A stretch of 64,000 nucleotides of DNA from Marthasterias glacialis (GCA_911728455.2 OU452229.1:11634878-11698877); one strand, 5' to 3'. Counted from the stretch's first letter, positions 26,701 to 34,090 are shown. Notes: generated by a model not told the origin, from the sequence alone. Translations and numbers: made by a program.

Positions 26701-29700
26701 AAATGGTTTACTGGGTAACAACTATTTGCAAATCCCTTTTGAAAACAGTGACTGAGAGTTGTCTCAGAGATTCGAACAGAAGACTCTGCCCATCTGACCT
26801 CTCTACGCTGTGTAATGCTTTGATTCACCAACACAAGGACACAAAAAGGTTGTGCGTTTACTGGCATTTTGTAGCCATTGACAGGCCGTTTTTGTGTAAT
26901 CTGTCCTTTTATTCCAAGAAGAGGATTACGAGGCATCGAGAGGCTTCCACCATTGTTCATTCATTGTATTTTCGCTGAATGGAGGTAAGTCACAGTGAGC
27001 CGGCAATCGAGCCATGGTTCTGTGTTTAGTACCACTCCTATGCCATAGGTAACAGCCGATGTTTTGCAATTCACGCTGCATGAATTTCACATTTTCTCGG
27101 TCGGGCAACAAAACGGCAATCCAACAAAGAGAATCTTTCTTTTCTTGGCAATGTCCAGTCAGGGTTACCTTTGCGCCAGCAGTACCCTCAGAGAAAAAAT
27201 TTTCTGGCAATTTTGTCAAAAGAATCCTGTGGTTTATATATTGTAAAACTAATTAAAATTTTGTAAATAAAAACAACTTGATTACCTGAACAGTCTCTGT
27301 TTCTCCGGAGGAGTCAGTGGAAGAATACAATCTTTAATGTCAGGACCATACGACATCTTCTGAACAAACTGTTTTTCATACATAGCCTGCTGGTTCTTGA
27401 TACTGGGATTCCCACCAAAACCTCTGCACTCAGTAGCACTGAGTTGTCTTGGGCTCTTTGGCTGGTGGCCATGATTAGAGTCACCTGTGTAAGACACCAT
27501 GGTTGATGTGGTTTGTGAATAGTACATAGCTCGATTGCAGTGGGGCTGTTGATGAGAGGTGTAGGGCTTTGGCTGTGGATGTTTGTATTGGAGAGGCTGC
27601 TGTTGGCTCTGAGCTACCAGCCGATGATCTTGAGGTTGTGGCTGTGGTTGATGGCCTTGAGGACATGGCTGGAGGCTTTGAAAGTGCGGCTGGTGGTTTT
27701 GCGGTTGTGGCTGGTGGCCTTGAGGCTGTGGCTGGTGGCCTTGAGGCTGTGGCTGGTGGCCTTGAGGCTGTGGCTGCTGGTAGGCTAAAGGAGTTTGCTG
27801 GCCCTGTACTGGGGGCGGTGGATGCCCCTGCCAAGGTGTTAGCATTCCATCAGTGCGCACTCCTTGTACACTTGGAGGAGAACTAGGACCATAGAATGGT
27901 TGGATACCTTGTGTTGGCTGGAGCATAGATGGGCTAGAACAAGGTGTTGGGTAAGCAACTTGGACTGGAGTAGCCATTTGCTGGCTTGCCTGTGGCATGT
28001 AGGAGCTTGGGTACAGCTGCTGATCCTGCCGAGGCACACCATGCATAGGGGCATTGCTGGGAACAAACACTGGTGCATGTACATACAGTGGGGTATAGGC
28101 CATGCCACCAGGGGTGCACCTAGAAGAAATAACAAATAGAGAACAACAATAAGCTTTTAGTGGAGATTGGATATTGAATTAAAGTTTTACACTTCTACAA
28201 ATTTCATTTGCTTTTTAAGTCCAAAACCAAGTTTTGAGGTTTTCTGATAACCTCAGGGTTCTCCTCAGGCACAAGCTAGTGCAGGTCTGTATGCTTTATT
28301 CTTGAAAGGGCAAGGCACCATAGCATTTGCTTGGTATACAGAGGTATTTCATCACCATCAGATTCAAGAGCACTTCAAGATGACCTGGACAAGTTGACAG
28401 AGTGGAAGAGCGAGTGGCAACATATGCAATTCAATCCCACCAAATGCTTTGTTATGCATCACCAGCGCCTAATTGCAAAAGCCAAGGTTACAAGTTGTGC
28501 AACCATAAGTTTGCTGTGGTCAAATCTCATCCATACCTACTAGGAGTCCACCTACAAGACGACCTTGGGTGGAGTATCCACGTAGGCCATGCTACTTCTA
28601 AAGCTAGCCACATGCTTGGAGTCGTCCTTCGCAACCTCTACCTCTGCCCCGAGAAGCTAAAAAAGACTGGCCTCGTCCGACCCCATGTTGTATACGCCTC
28701 AGTGGCATGGGATCCCTACCGGAAAGGTAACATCAAAGATATCGAAAAAATACAGAGAGGTGATGCCAGATTCATCAAGGGCAATTATAACCGCACCAAA
28801 GGCACGGTTACGCATCTCCTGGAGGAGTTAGGTTGGCATACATGTACACTGGAGGAGAGAAGAAAGCAAGCCAGGCTCACCCTCATGTACATGTACAAGA
28901 TCAACAACTTGGTCGACATCCCCAGTGACCGCTACCTAACACCAGCAACCAGCGCTAACGTCATACTAATAGCAGAAGTTTCATCACCCACAGTGCTCGC
29001 CTTGACATCCACAAGTTCACCTTCTTTCCAAGGACAATAATTAATAGAGTGGAATGCCCTTGACGACCTACTGGTGAATGCACCAAGCTTGGGCAACTTC
29101 AAGCAATTTGCTTCAATAAATACCTAACCCCACCCCCCTCCCCCCTCCCCATAAGCCTGGCAACATACTCTCATCGAGTTCAGCCAGTATCAGAGTGAAA
29201 GTTAAATGATTATTTTAAAATCATTCCTGTGGCCTTCATTTGAGAAAGAATCTGGTCCAGAAAATGCATTTATTGTTCATTTTCTGAGACATCTGTCACT
29301 AAAAACAATTTTTATTACAGGAGTAGGGGCCTTGCTATTACATAACAGAGTCTGATATGGTCTCTTGATGCACATGTACATGATCTCTCACACTGGATAG
29401 AATTACCAAAGACTGACCCAAAGGATCTAGCACAGTAACACAGGCCTCGAATTAACCCACAGCTGTTTGTGCTTTTGCTGTGGTGCCTTTTGCAGAGAAC
29501 TTTTTCCAATGTAAATTTACATTTGCCTCATCAAGGTGCCCCTTACCAGGGGAAAATTGCTGTGCCCCTTCAAAAGCGAAGTTCACGGCCTAGTAACATT
29601 TACACACACGACCACCGGGCATTTCCCTAAACGGTAAAATTCTGTGTCAGATTATAGTGCTTTCATTTTCAAATTTCCGTTTGAATAAACTACACTCTAA

Positions 29701-32700
29701 CAATAAATACTGCAAAGTAGCAACAGCTGATGAAATTGAGTGTGTCTCCTCATTTCCATTTTTTTTTTCTCCAGTTAAATGATCCCTGATAATATCTGCG
29801 AAAAATAATAAATTACATTTTCTTCCCTAGACAATCTGGGCATGCTAGCATTTGACCAACTCCATGCTTTGATTGTAGCTTTGCAAAGTAGCGACAGCTG
29901 ATGAAATTGAGTTGTGTCTCCTCATTTCCATTTTTTTTTTCCCAGTTGAATGATCCTTGACATGCCTGATAACAATATCTTCAAAAATAATAAATTTTAC
30001 ATGTTCTTCCCTAGACAATCTGGGCATGCTAGCATTTGACCAACTCCATGTTTTGTAGTTTTTTGTAAACATCATGTTGGGAACTAAACCCTACCAGGGC
30101 CCAGGGCCCAGGGCCCAGGGCCCAGGTCTAGGGAGAACAGTTCTTAGATAACTGATGGGGCTACCCTGGCTAAATACGACAAAATAAATAAATAAATTGA
30201 CCATAGTTCCACACTTCCCTAGGAAAATAGCACAAAATATACAGGCCTCTCTAGTCTCCTTCTCAACTGTTGAGCTCCCTTTTCATACACTGCAGGCAAC
30301 TTAGTGTAAAACAAATCGTCACAGTTTTCACAAAGTGACATATTGCTCACAACACAATTTGTTCAAAGATTTTAGTGATGTCAATATTTAGAAGATACGT
30401 CATGTATCAACTCAAGTCTTGAAACATCTTGGTTGCTTAGTTACTGTAACATCATTTGAGCCAAAGTTGGTTGACACTAGAATTTGTTGCTTCCAGGAAG
30501 TGGGGGTATTGTGGCCTTGTGCATGTGACACAGCATGGTTTTGCATGGTTTTTTAGTCTTCACAAAAAGTGACCGAATAGACCTCGCCACACAGAGCAAT
30601 GTTGTGTGTGGTTCACGAAGTGACACCATTCCCTGTACTATTACACATATGGAATATGTCACTTTGGGTAATTTGAAAACCGTGTATTGTTTTTGTTTTT
30701 TCGATTCACGAAATTACATTTTTGTTTGTATTCGTTGAAAGTTGTTTCCCCAAACAAATATTATACAGTTACAATTTACATGTCCTTTGAGATTTCAGCT
30801 TATGTTAACAATTATGTTTTTTCGATAATGAAATAAAATTGAACTGCGATTTTAAACTAACTTAACCAAACGTCTATTTGCAATATTTTAAAACACGGTT
30901 TTACCACTGTGTGCTCCTATGTGTCACTTCATGAAACCGCGAGGAAATGCGCAACACTTAACCACGATCCTGCAAGGTTTTAAACAGTCGTTTCAGACCA
31001 AGGAAAATCTGTGAAACTTTTGTGTTTTTTATTTATTTATTTTTTCAATTCCTGTCAGGTCCAGGCTCTGTGGATAAACTGTTTGGGGTATTGATTGAAG
31101 GTTTAAAGCACTTGTACAACCAGCCGGGCTGGCTACTTACATAAACCTAAATAAACCTCAGGGTAGCCCTGCTACCCAGCAGGAGGACCTGTCATTTCCC
31201 TGGGGGAAAAAGGAACAAAACACTAGTGTGATAAGAGCTTTATGCTGGGCAGGGTTTATGTTTAATTGGCCTTCAAAGAAGGAGGTGACACACAACCAGT
31301 GCCCATTACCAAGAACCTTTGTTGCTAGTGCTCCTGTGAAAATGCCTTTGGTTTCAAATACATGTATCCAGCAATAAACTAGTTTATTGATGCATTAAGC
31401 CACTAGCTTAATCCTGTAATAGTAGTGTCACAACCAGGACAGAATAAACAAGTTGGTTGTTAACCTCTATACTCAATTGTTTTGAAATCAAAAACTTCTG
31501 GTGACCATATTATTGTTCGAGAAGTCATGCCTGAATGCTGACTGAATATAATGCCCTTAGATAACACAAGGCTTCTGGTTAGGTGGTACTCTGTTATGAA
31601 GAAGATCGATTTCAGACTGAAGTAATCCAAGAAAACTTTAACTCTTATAGCTGTAAAATTAAAGGTCAATATCAGGGTTGTCCACAGACTTTTAAACAGC
31701 AGGTGAAAAATTATGAGTAGCCAGTTGGTCAAAGGGAACTGAACTGCGCTCGAATATGACATCAGTGTTTTTTGTATCCAATCCCATTCCCATATCCCCT
31801 AGTTTACAATAAAAAATACCAAGCAAACACCCTGTGAAAGTTTCATTTAAAGGTGGCCACATTTTAGAGAAAAAAGAAAAAACTTAGCAAATGGATTTTG
31901 TGCACGTTCCTAATTCATCGGATTTAATTTTGACTGCAATGGTAAGTTGGGGGTCTTCAAAAGCTGTTTCCTCAACTTTGACAGTATTTCAGATGGAAAC
32001 GTTTCTCTTGGAGATTGGTACTAGTTAAATCAGTGGGATTTCTGATTGAAACTTATAAAAAAAAAAATTATAATTATCAACATTGTACTTTGTCTTACCT
32101 TTGTTTTCTTAGAGAAACAGAGAGAGAGAGAGAGAGCAAGCACACGCTTGATTTTCTAATAAAAAGTCTGGTGGTCTTGTGTTGTACATTTGAATATTAA
32201 TACATGTACCTCACTGTGTTGGACTAAACTTCACTTTAAAAAAACAAATATTCAAATGTTAATTTTGAATCTGGTCAATGTCTTGAGTTTCCAAAAACAG
32301 AGATTTTATTTGTTTTGCATTGAAATTTTTTGGTTTTTTTTGTATATACTGTGGTTTCACCATAATTTTTTCCCTTCCTTCATGGTTTCACACTCAGATA
32401 TTTGGCAGGTAACTGCACCTGCAACAGTAGGCTACATACTCATACTTTATGCTCTTAAGCAATCAAATCTTTGGCATTTTTTCCAAGTAATGGATTAGTT
32501 TGTCTGGCACAATGGCTTTTGTCCTACATGTCTATACACCCTTTTCAAATTTAAGTAAATAAGTCTATCTATTATTTATATTGTTTGCCATGTAATTAGC
32601 ACTGGTCTTTTCTTTGGTTGATTAACCAAAATGGTGTATAGACCGTTTTGCTGAAAAAAATTTGCGTGTAGACACATTCAGAAGATCTATCTATCATTTT

Positions 32701-34052
32701 GCATTCATTTGCCAGGAAGAAACTTAGCCCGATTCCCTTGTGTTAATTTGCAGAAATGGTGTACCCTACAAATGCACCATTTTGCCAGAAAAAACACTGT
32801 TGTATTGAAACATGTTAAATCAATGTTAAAGCATATCACTGTTGAGACATATCTAAATTAAACCTTGTTCTCTAGAAACAAATCCATTCATCAAATATTT
32901 GGTAGGTTTTGTTTAAGTTACCCATACTGCCAACAAAGTATTTTGACATAGGCCTACACCCTCCTGCCAGAAAAATACAAACAGGAATAACACACAAATA
33001 ATGGTACACCCTTTTGCCAAAAAACCCAACAGATAAAATTGTACAGTAACATAAAATACAGCCTTTGCCAAAGAAAAAATGTTGGAGGCGGTACACTAAC
33101 TCAACTTATGCCATTTTACTAAGCAAGAACATCAGAAGAACTAATATGGCAGAAAGACGTAACTTTTTTTGAATAATTACTGAACAAATTTAATGCCTCA
33201 AATCTCAAGATCAACAAGAAACAAGCGAACTATGTGTCTTTGCTCTAAAATTACTCACTGTTTGAAAACTGACAGAAAATTTACGAGAGATTAAAAGTTC
33301 AGAATCAGTTTTCTCAGCTTGCGATTTCTTTAGATAATGTATATGTACACCCTTTTGCCAAAACAATGCCGCCCATTTCTTCTGAATCCTTCACTTTGAC
33401 AATTGGGTAGATGAAGGGTATGGGACTGTAATGGACTGCAGTATGATTTCTATGAACTTTTAAATTAAGAAAACAAAAGTGGCATTTCTCAAAAGTTGTT
33501 CAGCTGTGATACACTGTAAGTGACAATAACATTATGTTATTCCACGGAAGAAATCCTCCATGGTTAAACCAATACATGTAACTATCCCACAAAATATATT
33601 TTTTTTACTATACTTGAATTTTTCCTTCTGTTCTTATAGATGTAATGGTTCCATGTTTAATCATAAGCATTGGGACTACCTCAAACCATGCTCAAACTAT
33701 GTGAAAATCACTGCTAATATAACTCTTGTTTCGTGTTGACTAGCAACAAAGAGCTACAACTGAGGTTGAATTTCCGAAGAGTTACAGAATTTATTACTGC
33801 TTTTGTTCACACTTATAGCAAATTTTGTTTGCATTGGTGTTGGGAAGCTATTTCTGCTATGATACAAACTTGTAGTCAGGTCTTTGGCATGTCTGGAGTA
33901 TCTGGCATTGACCCCATTCCCAATTTGCAGCCCTTTTTGAGTGGTTTTTAAGAAGTTTTTCATTGAATTCATGCTTCTTTTCAAGCTGATGTCTTGCCAC
34001 TTTTGCCACTTTGTTCAACTAACATACAATAAACTTACCTAGTTGGATACAT
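2626..34052 (-). CDS. Giant RING-H2 E3 ubiquitin ligase, TTC3/DZIP3/RNF214-like (spliced gene, whole span)
   Basis: Nineteen coding exons on the minus strand were joined by matching GT donors, AG acceptors and codon phase; each is listed separately. The model starts at an ATG at 34052 with two upstream in-frame stops in the same exon, and ends at TGA 2626-2628. Depending on the exon D/E junction the product is about 2,896 or 2,907 residues. Order: Pro/Gln-rich N-terminus, a folded block with the motif GGLKVFL, an acidic repeat exon, coiled coil, RG-rich and Q/P/N-rich disordered parts, a Lys-rich patch, then a C-terminal RING-H2. RING-H2 proteins bring an E2-ubiquitin to a substrate; the RING plus the tail HILFPEDFP resembles the TTC3/DZIP3/RNF214 class. 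No tetratricopeptide repeats were seen, unlike vertebrate TTC3. Family assignment is from memory of these proteins and not a search. Substrate and cell location are unknown. Confidence 0.75.
2901..3098. repeat. hAT-like MITE fragment with G/C runs
   Basis: Starts CAGCATAGCAACGAGGG and ends with AATCCTGGCTACG, the inward form of a CAGYRGCGTAGCCAGG-type terminus, enclosing poly-C tracts. Related to the elements at 36459-36745, 49005-49317 and 62777-63135. Confidence 0.45.
3425..4565 (+). repeat. 45-bp minisatellite, interrupted
   Basis: About 14-15 tandem units of 45 bp (variants of 49 bp) run from about 3905 to 4565, with core CAGTTATAAATAACCACATC. A solitary unit lies at about 3425-3478, so the array seems to have been split by the 3490-3880 insert that carries a foldback element. 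The period is a multiple of 3, so meaningless 15-residue repeat ORFs run on both strands. Located in the last intron of the RING-H2 gene. Confidence 0.9.
3718..3870. mobile_element. Foldback (long inverted repeat) element
   Basis: The two halves pair: ATCACACGCACCCTCGTGGA at the left end matches the inverse of the right end, TCCACTCGCGCTTGTGTGAT. The centre is GTCCCATATCAAAC facing GTTTGATATGGGAC around GGCCTTCGGCC. A palindromic MITE about 153 bp long that could extrude as a cruciform. Confidence 0.75.
4752..5331 (+). mobile_element. TTAA-ended MITE family A, copy 1
   Basis: About 580 bp starting TTAACCAATTGGCGCCAG and ending GGGTTAA. Shares internal blocks with the copies at 13343 and 14926: TTTGTCCTTTTGTTCCAAGA, GCCATGGTTCC, GTTTTGCAATTCAC and TCAGGCTGGATGG. 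Non-coding; resides between exons R and Q. Confidence 0.8.
6057..6152 (-). CDS. RING-H2 gene exon Q: first half of the RING-H2 finger
   Basis: A 96-bp exon (32 codons) with acceptor CATATTGCAG and donor GTGGGT. It encodes EAADICVICQDDMSSKAGDV and then RMLDCGHLFHDE. It supplies the first five zinc ligands of a C3H2C3 RING: CVIC, then C, H and H in CGHLFH. The spacing between the second and third cysteines is about 17 residues. Confidence 0.92.
6568..6784 (-). CDS. RING-H2 gene exon P: pre-RING helix
   Basis: A 217-bp exon with acceptor GATTTGTAG and donor GTAGGT. It encodes KELLDVIRQVRMDHSGSLSG and IPLNTIIAESKLYLKTKM, then a Lys/Pro/Gln linker ending QAIKQAGPLQ. A helical segment directly upstream of the RING is a usual layout in this ligase class. 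Confidence 0.82.
7618..7754 (-). CDS. RING-H2 gene exon O
   Basis: A 137-bp exon with acceptor TTCTTCTTCAG and donor GTAAGC. It encodes MSKRKKRAMAQQAEQRQQQS, then KAGGGSLDKLIGVLSKQF. A nearer GT at 7625 would break the frame of exon P, so the GTAAGC donor was chosen. The cluster SKRKKR is a second candidate nuclear localisation signal (inference). Confidence 0.8.
7834..8175 (+). repeat. tRNA-derived SINE
   Basis: Head GTGTCATGGCCAAGCGGTCT pairs over 8 bases with CGTGACAC further in (one mismatch), as an acceptor stem would. Tail contains a TTGAGACGG... block and AT-rich end (ATTATTATA). B box is decayed. In the intron between exons O and N. Confidence 0.75.
8598..10748 (-). CDS. RING-H2 gene exon N: large Q/P/N/S-rich exon
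   Basis: A 2,151-bp exon (717 codons, phase 0 at both ends) with acceptor TTTGCCTTCAG and donor GTACAG. It opens with a basic helical stretch (TRAERIRNMQHLFSSGSSLS). About 9540-10060 carries degenerate repeats of about 11 residues built on NPQEVPSNQ-like units. Near the end is a basic patch, GLKKRKSQ, followed by alternating Lys and Asp/Glu, a candidate nuclear localisation signal. Downstream of EADEWQTQ the frame runs on as intron. Overlapping ORFs in other frames here are shadows. Confidence 0.88.
10870..11346 (-). mobile_element. MITE family A, partial copy 4
   Basis: Reverse-orientation partial copy: GCCTCTCGATACCTCGTAAT and CTTGGAACAAAAGGACAAAG match inverted internal blocks of family A, and the end TTTGAACTGGGTAAA matches a decayed terminus. 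Between exons N and M. Confidence 0.7.
11493..11775 (-). CDS. RING-H2 gene exon M: Pro-rich segment
   Basis: A 283-bp exon with acceptor TCCCATCAG and donor GTCAGA. It encodes PGNHVLKEGEDNLQAYPTRP and a long Pro/Gly/Ser-rich run ending in VPPGLNENQ. No domain recognised; likely disordered. Phase matches exon L (two bases carried over) and exon N (phase 0). Confidence 0.75.
12295..12652 (-). mobile_element. TTAA-ended MITE family B, copy 1
   Basis: About 358 bp with inverted ends, TTAAAGCCCCAGCTCAACAT at the left and AATGTTGAGCTTGAGCTTTAA at the right, so TTAA sits at both edges. The centre has GTCTCACTGAGAC. It starts about 16 nt past the donor of exon L. Confidence 0.85.
12669..12955 (-). 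CDS. RING-H2 gene exon L: RG-rich segment
   Basis: A 287-bp exon with acceptor CCAATTTCAG and donor GTCTGT. It encodes a Pro/Ser-rich disordered segment that ends in RRGRGRGRR, an RG-type basic cluster often linked to RNA contact or arginine methylation (inference). A TTAA-flanked MITE (12295-12652) starts about 16 nt beyond this exon's 3' end. Confidence 0.8.
13343..13954 (+). mobile_element. TTAA-ended MITE family A, copy 2
   Basis: About 612 bp with inverted ends: left ATAACCAGCTGGAGCCGG, right CCCAGCAACAACTGGTTAA. The left TTAA is mutated. Lies between exons L and K, close upstream (by coordinate) of exon K. Confidence 0.85.
13986..14169 (-). CDS. RING-H2 gene exon K: end of coiled coil
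   Basis: A 184-bp exon with acceptor ATTGGCAG and donor GTAAAA. It encodes SYEKNQLASRFVAYEDTMKG, HVSKLQSDYEALVQMIQNED, then LPELEIPFIDTFAISV. The helical heptads stop near the end, where the hydrophobic stretch IPFIDTFAISV closes the segment. Confidence 0.8.
14673..14773 (-). CDS. RING-H2 gene exon J: coiled coil
   Basis: A 101-bp exon with acceptor TTGACAG and donor GTAATC. It encodes VLEMKHQALEQKIGNTLSNS followed by SYTYNIYAESSKI. It enters in phase 0 and leaves two bases, as exon K requires. Confidence 0.8.
14926..15525 (+). mobile_element. TTAA-ended MITE family A, copy 3 (best preserved)
   Basis: 600 bp with intact ends: left TTAACCAGCTGGTGCTGG, right CCCGGCGGCAACTGGTTAA. Both ends carry TTAA, compatible with piggyBac-type target choice. 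Lies between exons J and I. Confidence 0.88.
15809..16013 (-). CDS. RING-H2 gene exon I: coiled coil
   Basis: A 205-bp exon between acceptor TTTTTTATAG and donor GTAAAT. It encodes LSSELESVTRQLLDLEASSS, then helical sequence to LVSLTQRAKTAELK. Charged and Leu-rich heptads continue those of exon H, and phases match at both ends. Confidence 0.85.
16112..16182 (+). mobile_element. MITE family A, 3'-end relic
   Basis: About 70 bp: AATCCTGTCAGACTGGATG, then a GGCAGGAACTGGT terminus, matching the right end of family A. Confidence 0.5.
16548..16678. mobile_element. Short palindromic MITE
   Basis: About 131 bp: left GGTGTGGATTTCACAAAGC, right GTTTTATGAAATCCACCCC. Interior is AAGTTAGGA/TCCTAACTT repeats, nearly self-complementary. 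Between exons I and H. Confidence 0.7.
16909..17048 (-). CDS. RING-H2 gene exon H: coiled coil
   Basis: A 140-bp exon between acceptor TATCTTTTTAG and donor GTACGT. It encodes RVEKELQVRRHQQTAELKKM and TLELRELQGRFSNAKTKIIS, a strongly charged heptad pattern. Likely part of a long helix used for self-association or partner binding. Confidence 0.85.
17138..17545 (+). repeat. Dispersed repeat, copy 2 (GGCCAGAGG family)
   Basis: Intronic copy of the repeat at 495-885, with a (CT)n run and a GTT-rich tract at about 17400-17455. A further weak fragment lies near 32155-32290. Lies between exons G and H of the RING-H2 gene. Confidence 0.7.
17600..17731 (-). CDS. RING-H2 gene exon G: coiled coil start
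   Basis: A 132-bp exon (44 codons, phase 0 at both ends) between TTAAAG and GTGTCT. It encodes VNRVKVLEATLEVERNVAAS and then QKNKHSVEMREAAECLLQTK, with hydrophobic residues at heptad positions. It continues from the last residues of exon F and opens a coiled-coil region carried by exons G to K. Confidence 0.8.
18266..21645 (-). CDS. RING-H2 gene exon F: giant acidic, repeat-rich exon
   Basis: A 3,380-bp exon with acceptor ATCCTTCCTAG and donor GTAAGT. It begins with two related 17-residue units, SPYANLGNKLAAKAKQV (about 21551-21601) and SPYASMGEKLATKAQEV (about 21347-21397). The rest is highly acidic and low in hydrophobic residues. It carries an EGDH/EGDL/DGDL tetrapeptide array (about 19870-20458) and a VQSQEV/VPSQEV array (about 18980-19180). 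Several copies of a motif around a GxxIxxxD/E-E turn (GFGMVIIEET, RRIVLEDE, GHRIILVDDT) are spaced along it. The end (VNTDEIRKCTRAVSTRMNAE) leads into the coiled coil. Probably disordered; no enzymatic motif seen. Confidence 0.9.
21938..22303 (-). repeat. tRNA-derived SINE with (TTA)n tail
   Basis: Reverse-strand copy: inverted head with GGCCGAGCGGTCTAGTGCAC, box B GGTTCGAATCC-like with changes, body, TATATAAGAACTAGTCATT and a TTATTATTATT tail. Between exons F and E. Confidence 0.8.
23221..23338 (-). repeat. SINE head fragment
   Basis: Minus-strand fragment with GGTTCGAATCCCGGTCATGA (B box and acceptor side) and AGGACACAAGTGTC-type sequence. Tail part missing. Confidence 0.7.
23425..23553 (-). 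CDS. RING-H2 gene exon E
   Basis: The exon lies between an AG acceptor (23554, or two bases further in) and a GTTTGT donor. It encodes PPVMKNCSKELDDANLLEIC and then SFLTDHYGDGGGYYDDYMAL. The mixed hydrophobic and acidic pattern and clean boundaries support coding function. It leaves one base, matching exon F. Confidence 0.8.
23740..23955 (+). mobile_element. MITE family A, partial copy 5
   Basis: Degraded internal part with CCAGACCTTTGTCCTTTT and AATTACGAGAGATCGATAGG. Both termini missing. Confidence 0.6.
24194..25096 (+). mobile_element. DNA transposon with TACCGTAATTTTCGG termini
   Basis: About 903 bp. Inverted ends are TACCGTAATTTTCGG at the left and CCGAAAATTACGGTA at the right. Each end is followed by repeats of a GCGGCTTATGGGCC unit. 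The flanks AATATATG and CATGTATG agree at 6 of 8 bases, compatible with a decayed 8-bp target duplication (hAT-like). No transposase ORF. Between exons E and D. Confidence 0.85.
25148..25720 (+). mobile_element. DNA transposon with TGGGTCATTCCATGAAGG termini
   Basis: About 573 bp. The left end TGGGTCATTCCATGAAGGTG is matched by its exact inverse at the right end. No transposase is seen; the minus-strand ORF inside is not recognised. Its right edge touches exon D of the RING-H2 gene, so its end lies within the region of the splice donor. Confidence 0.85.
25718..25786 (-). CDS. RING-H2 gene exon D (3' boundary uncertain)
   Basis: The acceptor is a CAG-G-CAG tandem; only the second AG keeps the frame. 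The exon reads MGERSTGSIYNQVLMDGG and then TMYL. A strong-looking GTATCT donor after 25726 leaves the wrong phase for exon E. Two frame-compatible choices are a donor GTCATT inside the end of the adjacent transposon (exon to 25718, used here) or an earlier GTATTG (exon to 25749). The transposon at 25148-25720 abuts the exon. Confidence 0.55.
25933..26005 (-). CDS. RING-H2 gene exon C
   Basis: A 73-bp exon with acceptor TGTCTATACAG and donor GTATGA. It encodes DRSYDPAEWEESKTEDFSVT followed by EFMK, an acidic linker with aromatic residues. The phase entering (0) and leaving (1 base) agrees with exons B and D. Confidence 0.75.
26429..26627 (-). CDS. RING-H2 gene exon B: conserved folded block
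   Basis: A 199-bp exon bounded by TTTTACAG and GTGAGT. It encodes a non-repetitive, hydrophobic-patterned block, with LLSIFMQLPAPIRRGIKRLG, then GGLKVFL and EGDNVSL. This pattern (helices, then Gly-Gly-Leu-x-x-Phe-Leu, then Gly-Asp-x-Val-x-Leu) resembles a domain I associate with TTC3/DZIP3-family proteins; that link is from memory. It is one of the few parts of the N-terminal half likely to fold, so it is the best query for orthology. Confidence 0.85.
26790..27235 (+). mobile_element. MITE family A, partial copy 6
   Basis: A long internal part with GAGGATTACGAGGCATCGAG, GCAATCGAGCCATGG and GTTTTGCAATTCACGCTGCA. The left end is missing; the right end stops inside TCCTGTGG. Lies between exons B and A. 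Confidence 0.75.
27286..28119 (-). CDS. RING-H2 gene exon A: Pro/Gln-rich N-terminal segment
   Basis: An 834-bp exon between acceptor TTATTTCTTCTAG and donor GTAATC. It is rich in Pro, Gln, Tyr and His, with a tandem heptad of about 21 bp (QPQGHQP type) at about 27640-27790. The C-terminal end, from about GGNPSIKNQQAMYEKQFVQ onwards, is less repetitive and leads into the folded block of exon B. Such Q/P-rich stretches are typical of disordered, interaction-prone regions. No catalytic motif is visible. The exon uses one base of a codon split with the start-codon exon. Confidence 0.8.
28290..29140 (+). pseudogene. 5'-truncated LINE reverse transcriptase remnant
   Basis: Conceptual translation shows the C-terminal part of a non-LTR retrotransposon polymerase. 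One frame carries ALQDDLDKLTEWKSEWQHMQ and FNPTKCFVM (thumb region). A second frame, from about 28460, carries YLLGVHLQDDLGWSIHVGHA, then IEKIQRGDARFIKGNYN and TLEERRKQARLTLMYMYKIN, as in jockey/CR1/L2-type LINEs. The frame change is a disabling frameshift. It sits antisense in the first long intron of the RING-H2 gene. No palm catalytic motif remains in the fragment. Confidence 0.8.
29711..30056 (+). repeat. Tandem duplication, about 171 bp unit
   Basis: Two copies with about 90% identity share TGCAAAGTAGCRACAGCTGA, CTCCTCATTTCCATTTTT and AATCTGGGCATGCTAGCATT. Both carry a long T run. A GGGCCCA tandem run lies just after (30094-30125). Confidence 0.85.
31845..32040 (+). mobile_element. Fragment of the 57.6-kb element family
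   Basis: Shares GGGGGTCTTCAA, TTTGACAGTATTTCAGA and GAGATTGGTACT with the 57564-57916 element; start TTTAAAGGTGGCC. Confidence 0.45.
32520..33375. repeat. Degenerate cluster of TACACCCTTTTGCCA words
   Basis: At least seven scattered variants of TACACCCTTTTGCCAAAA lie about 50-300 bp apart, sometimes with AAATGGTGTA in front. Looks like a decayed tandem array; in the first long intron. Confidence 0.5.
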
Positions 34053-34090
34053 AACTGCTCTTTACAGGCTTGTTTTTTCTGCAATTCAAC
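34039..34090 (-). CDS. RING-H2 gene exon with predicted start codon
   Basis: Acceptor TTTGTTTCCCAG precedes the exon and GTAAG follows it. The exon holds the ATG at 34052-34050 with G at -3, and TAA and TGA stops upstream in the same frame, as expected for a true start. It encodes M-Y-P-T plus two bases of the next codon. The next exon needs exactly two bases, so the protein reads MYPTRCTPGGMAYTPLYV. The alternative frame of this exon (VELQKKQACKEQL) is open but does not match the phase of the next exon. Confidence 0.6.

Larger units (their letters stand above)
28120..34038. other. First long intron of the RING-H2 gene
   Basis: Holds the LINE remnant, the 171-bp duplication, the GGGCCCA run, the 57.6-kb-family fragment and the TTTTGCCA cluster. 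ORFs here show no coding character. An unrecognised small exon cannot be excluded, but the phase match between 34039 and 28119 does not require one. Confidence 0.5.

Noticed and set aside
28331..29040. An intact reverse transcriptase gene
   Set aside because: The frame shifts between the two parts and the N-terminal and catalytic regions are missing.
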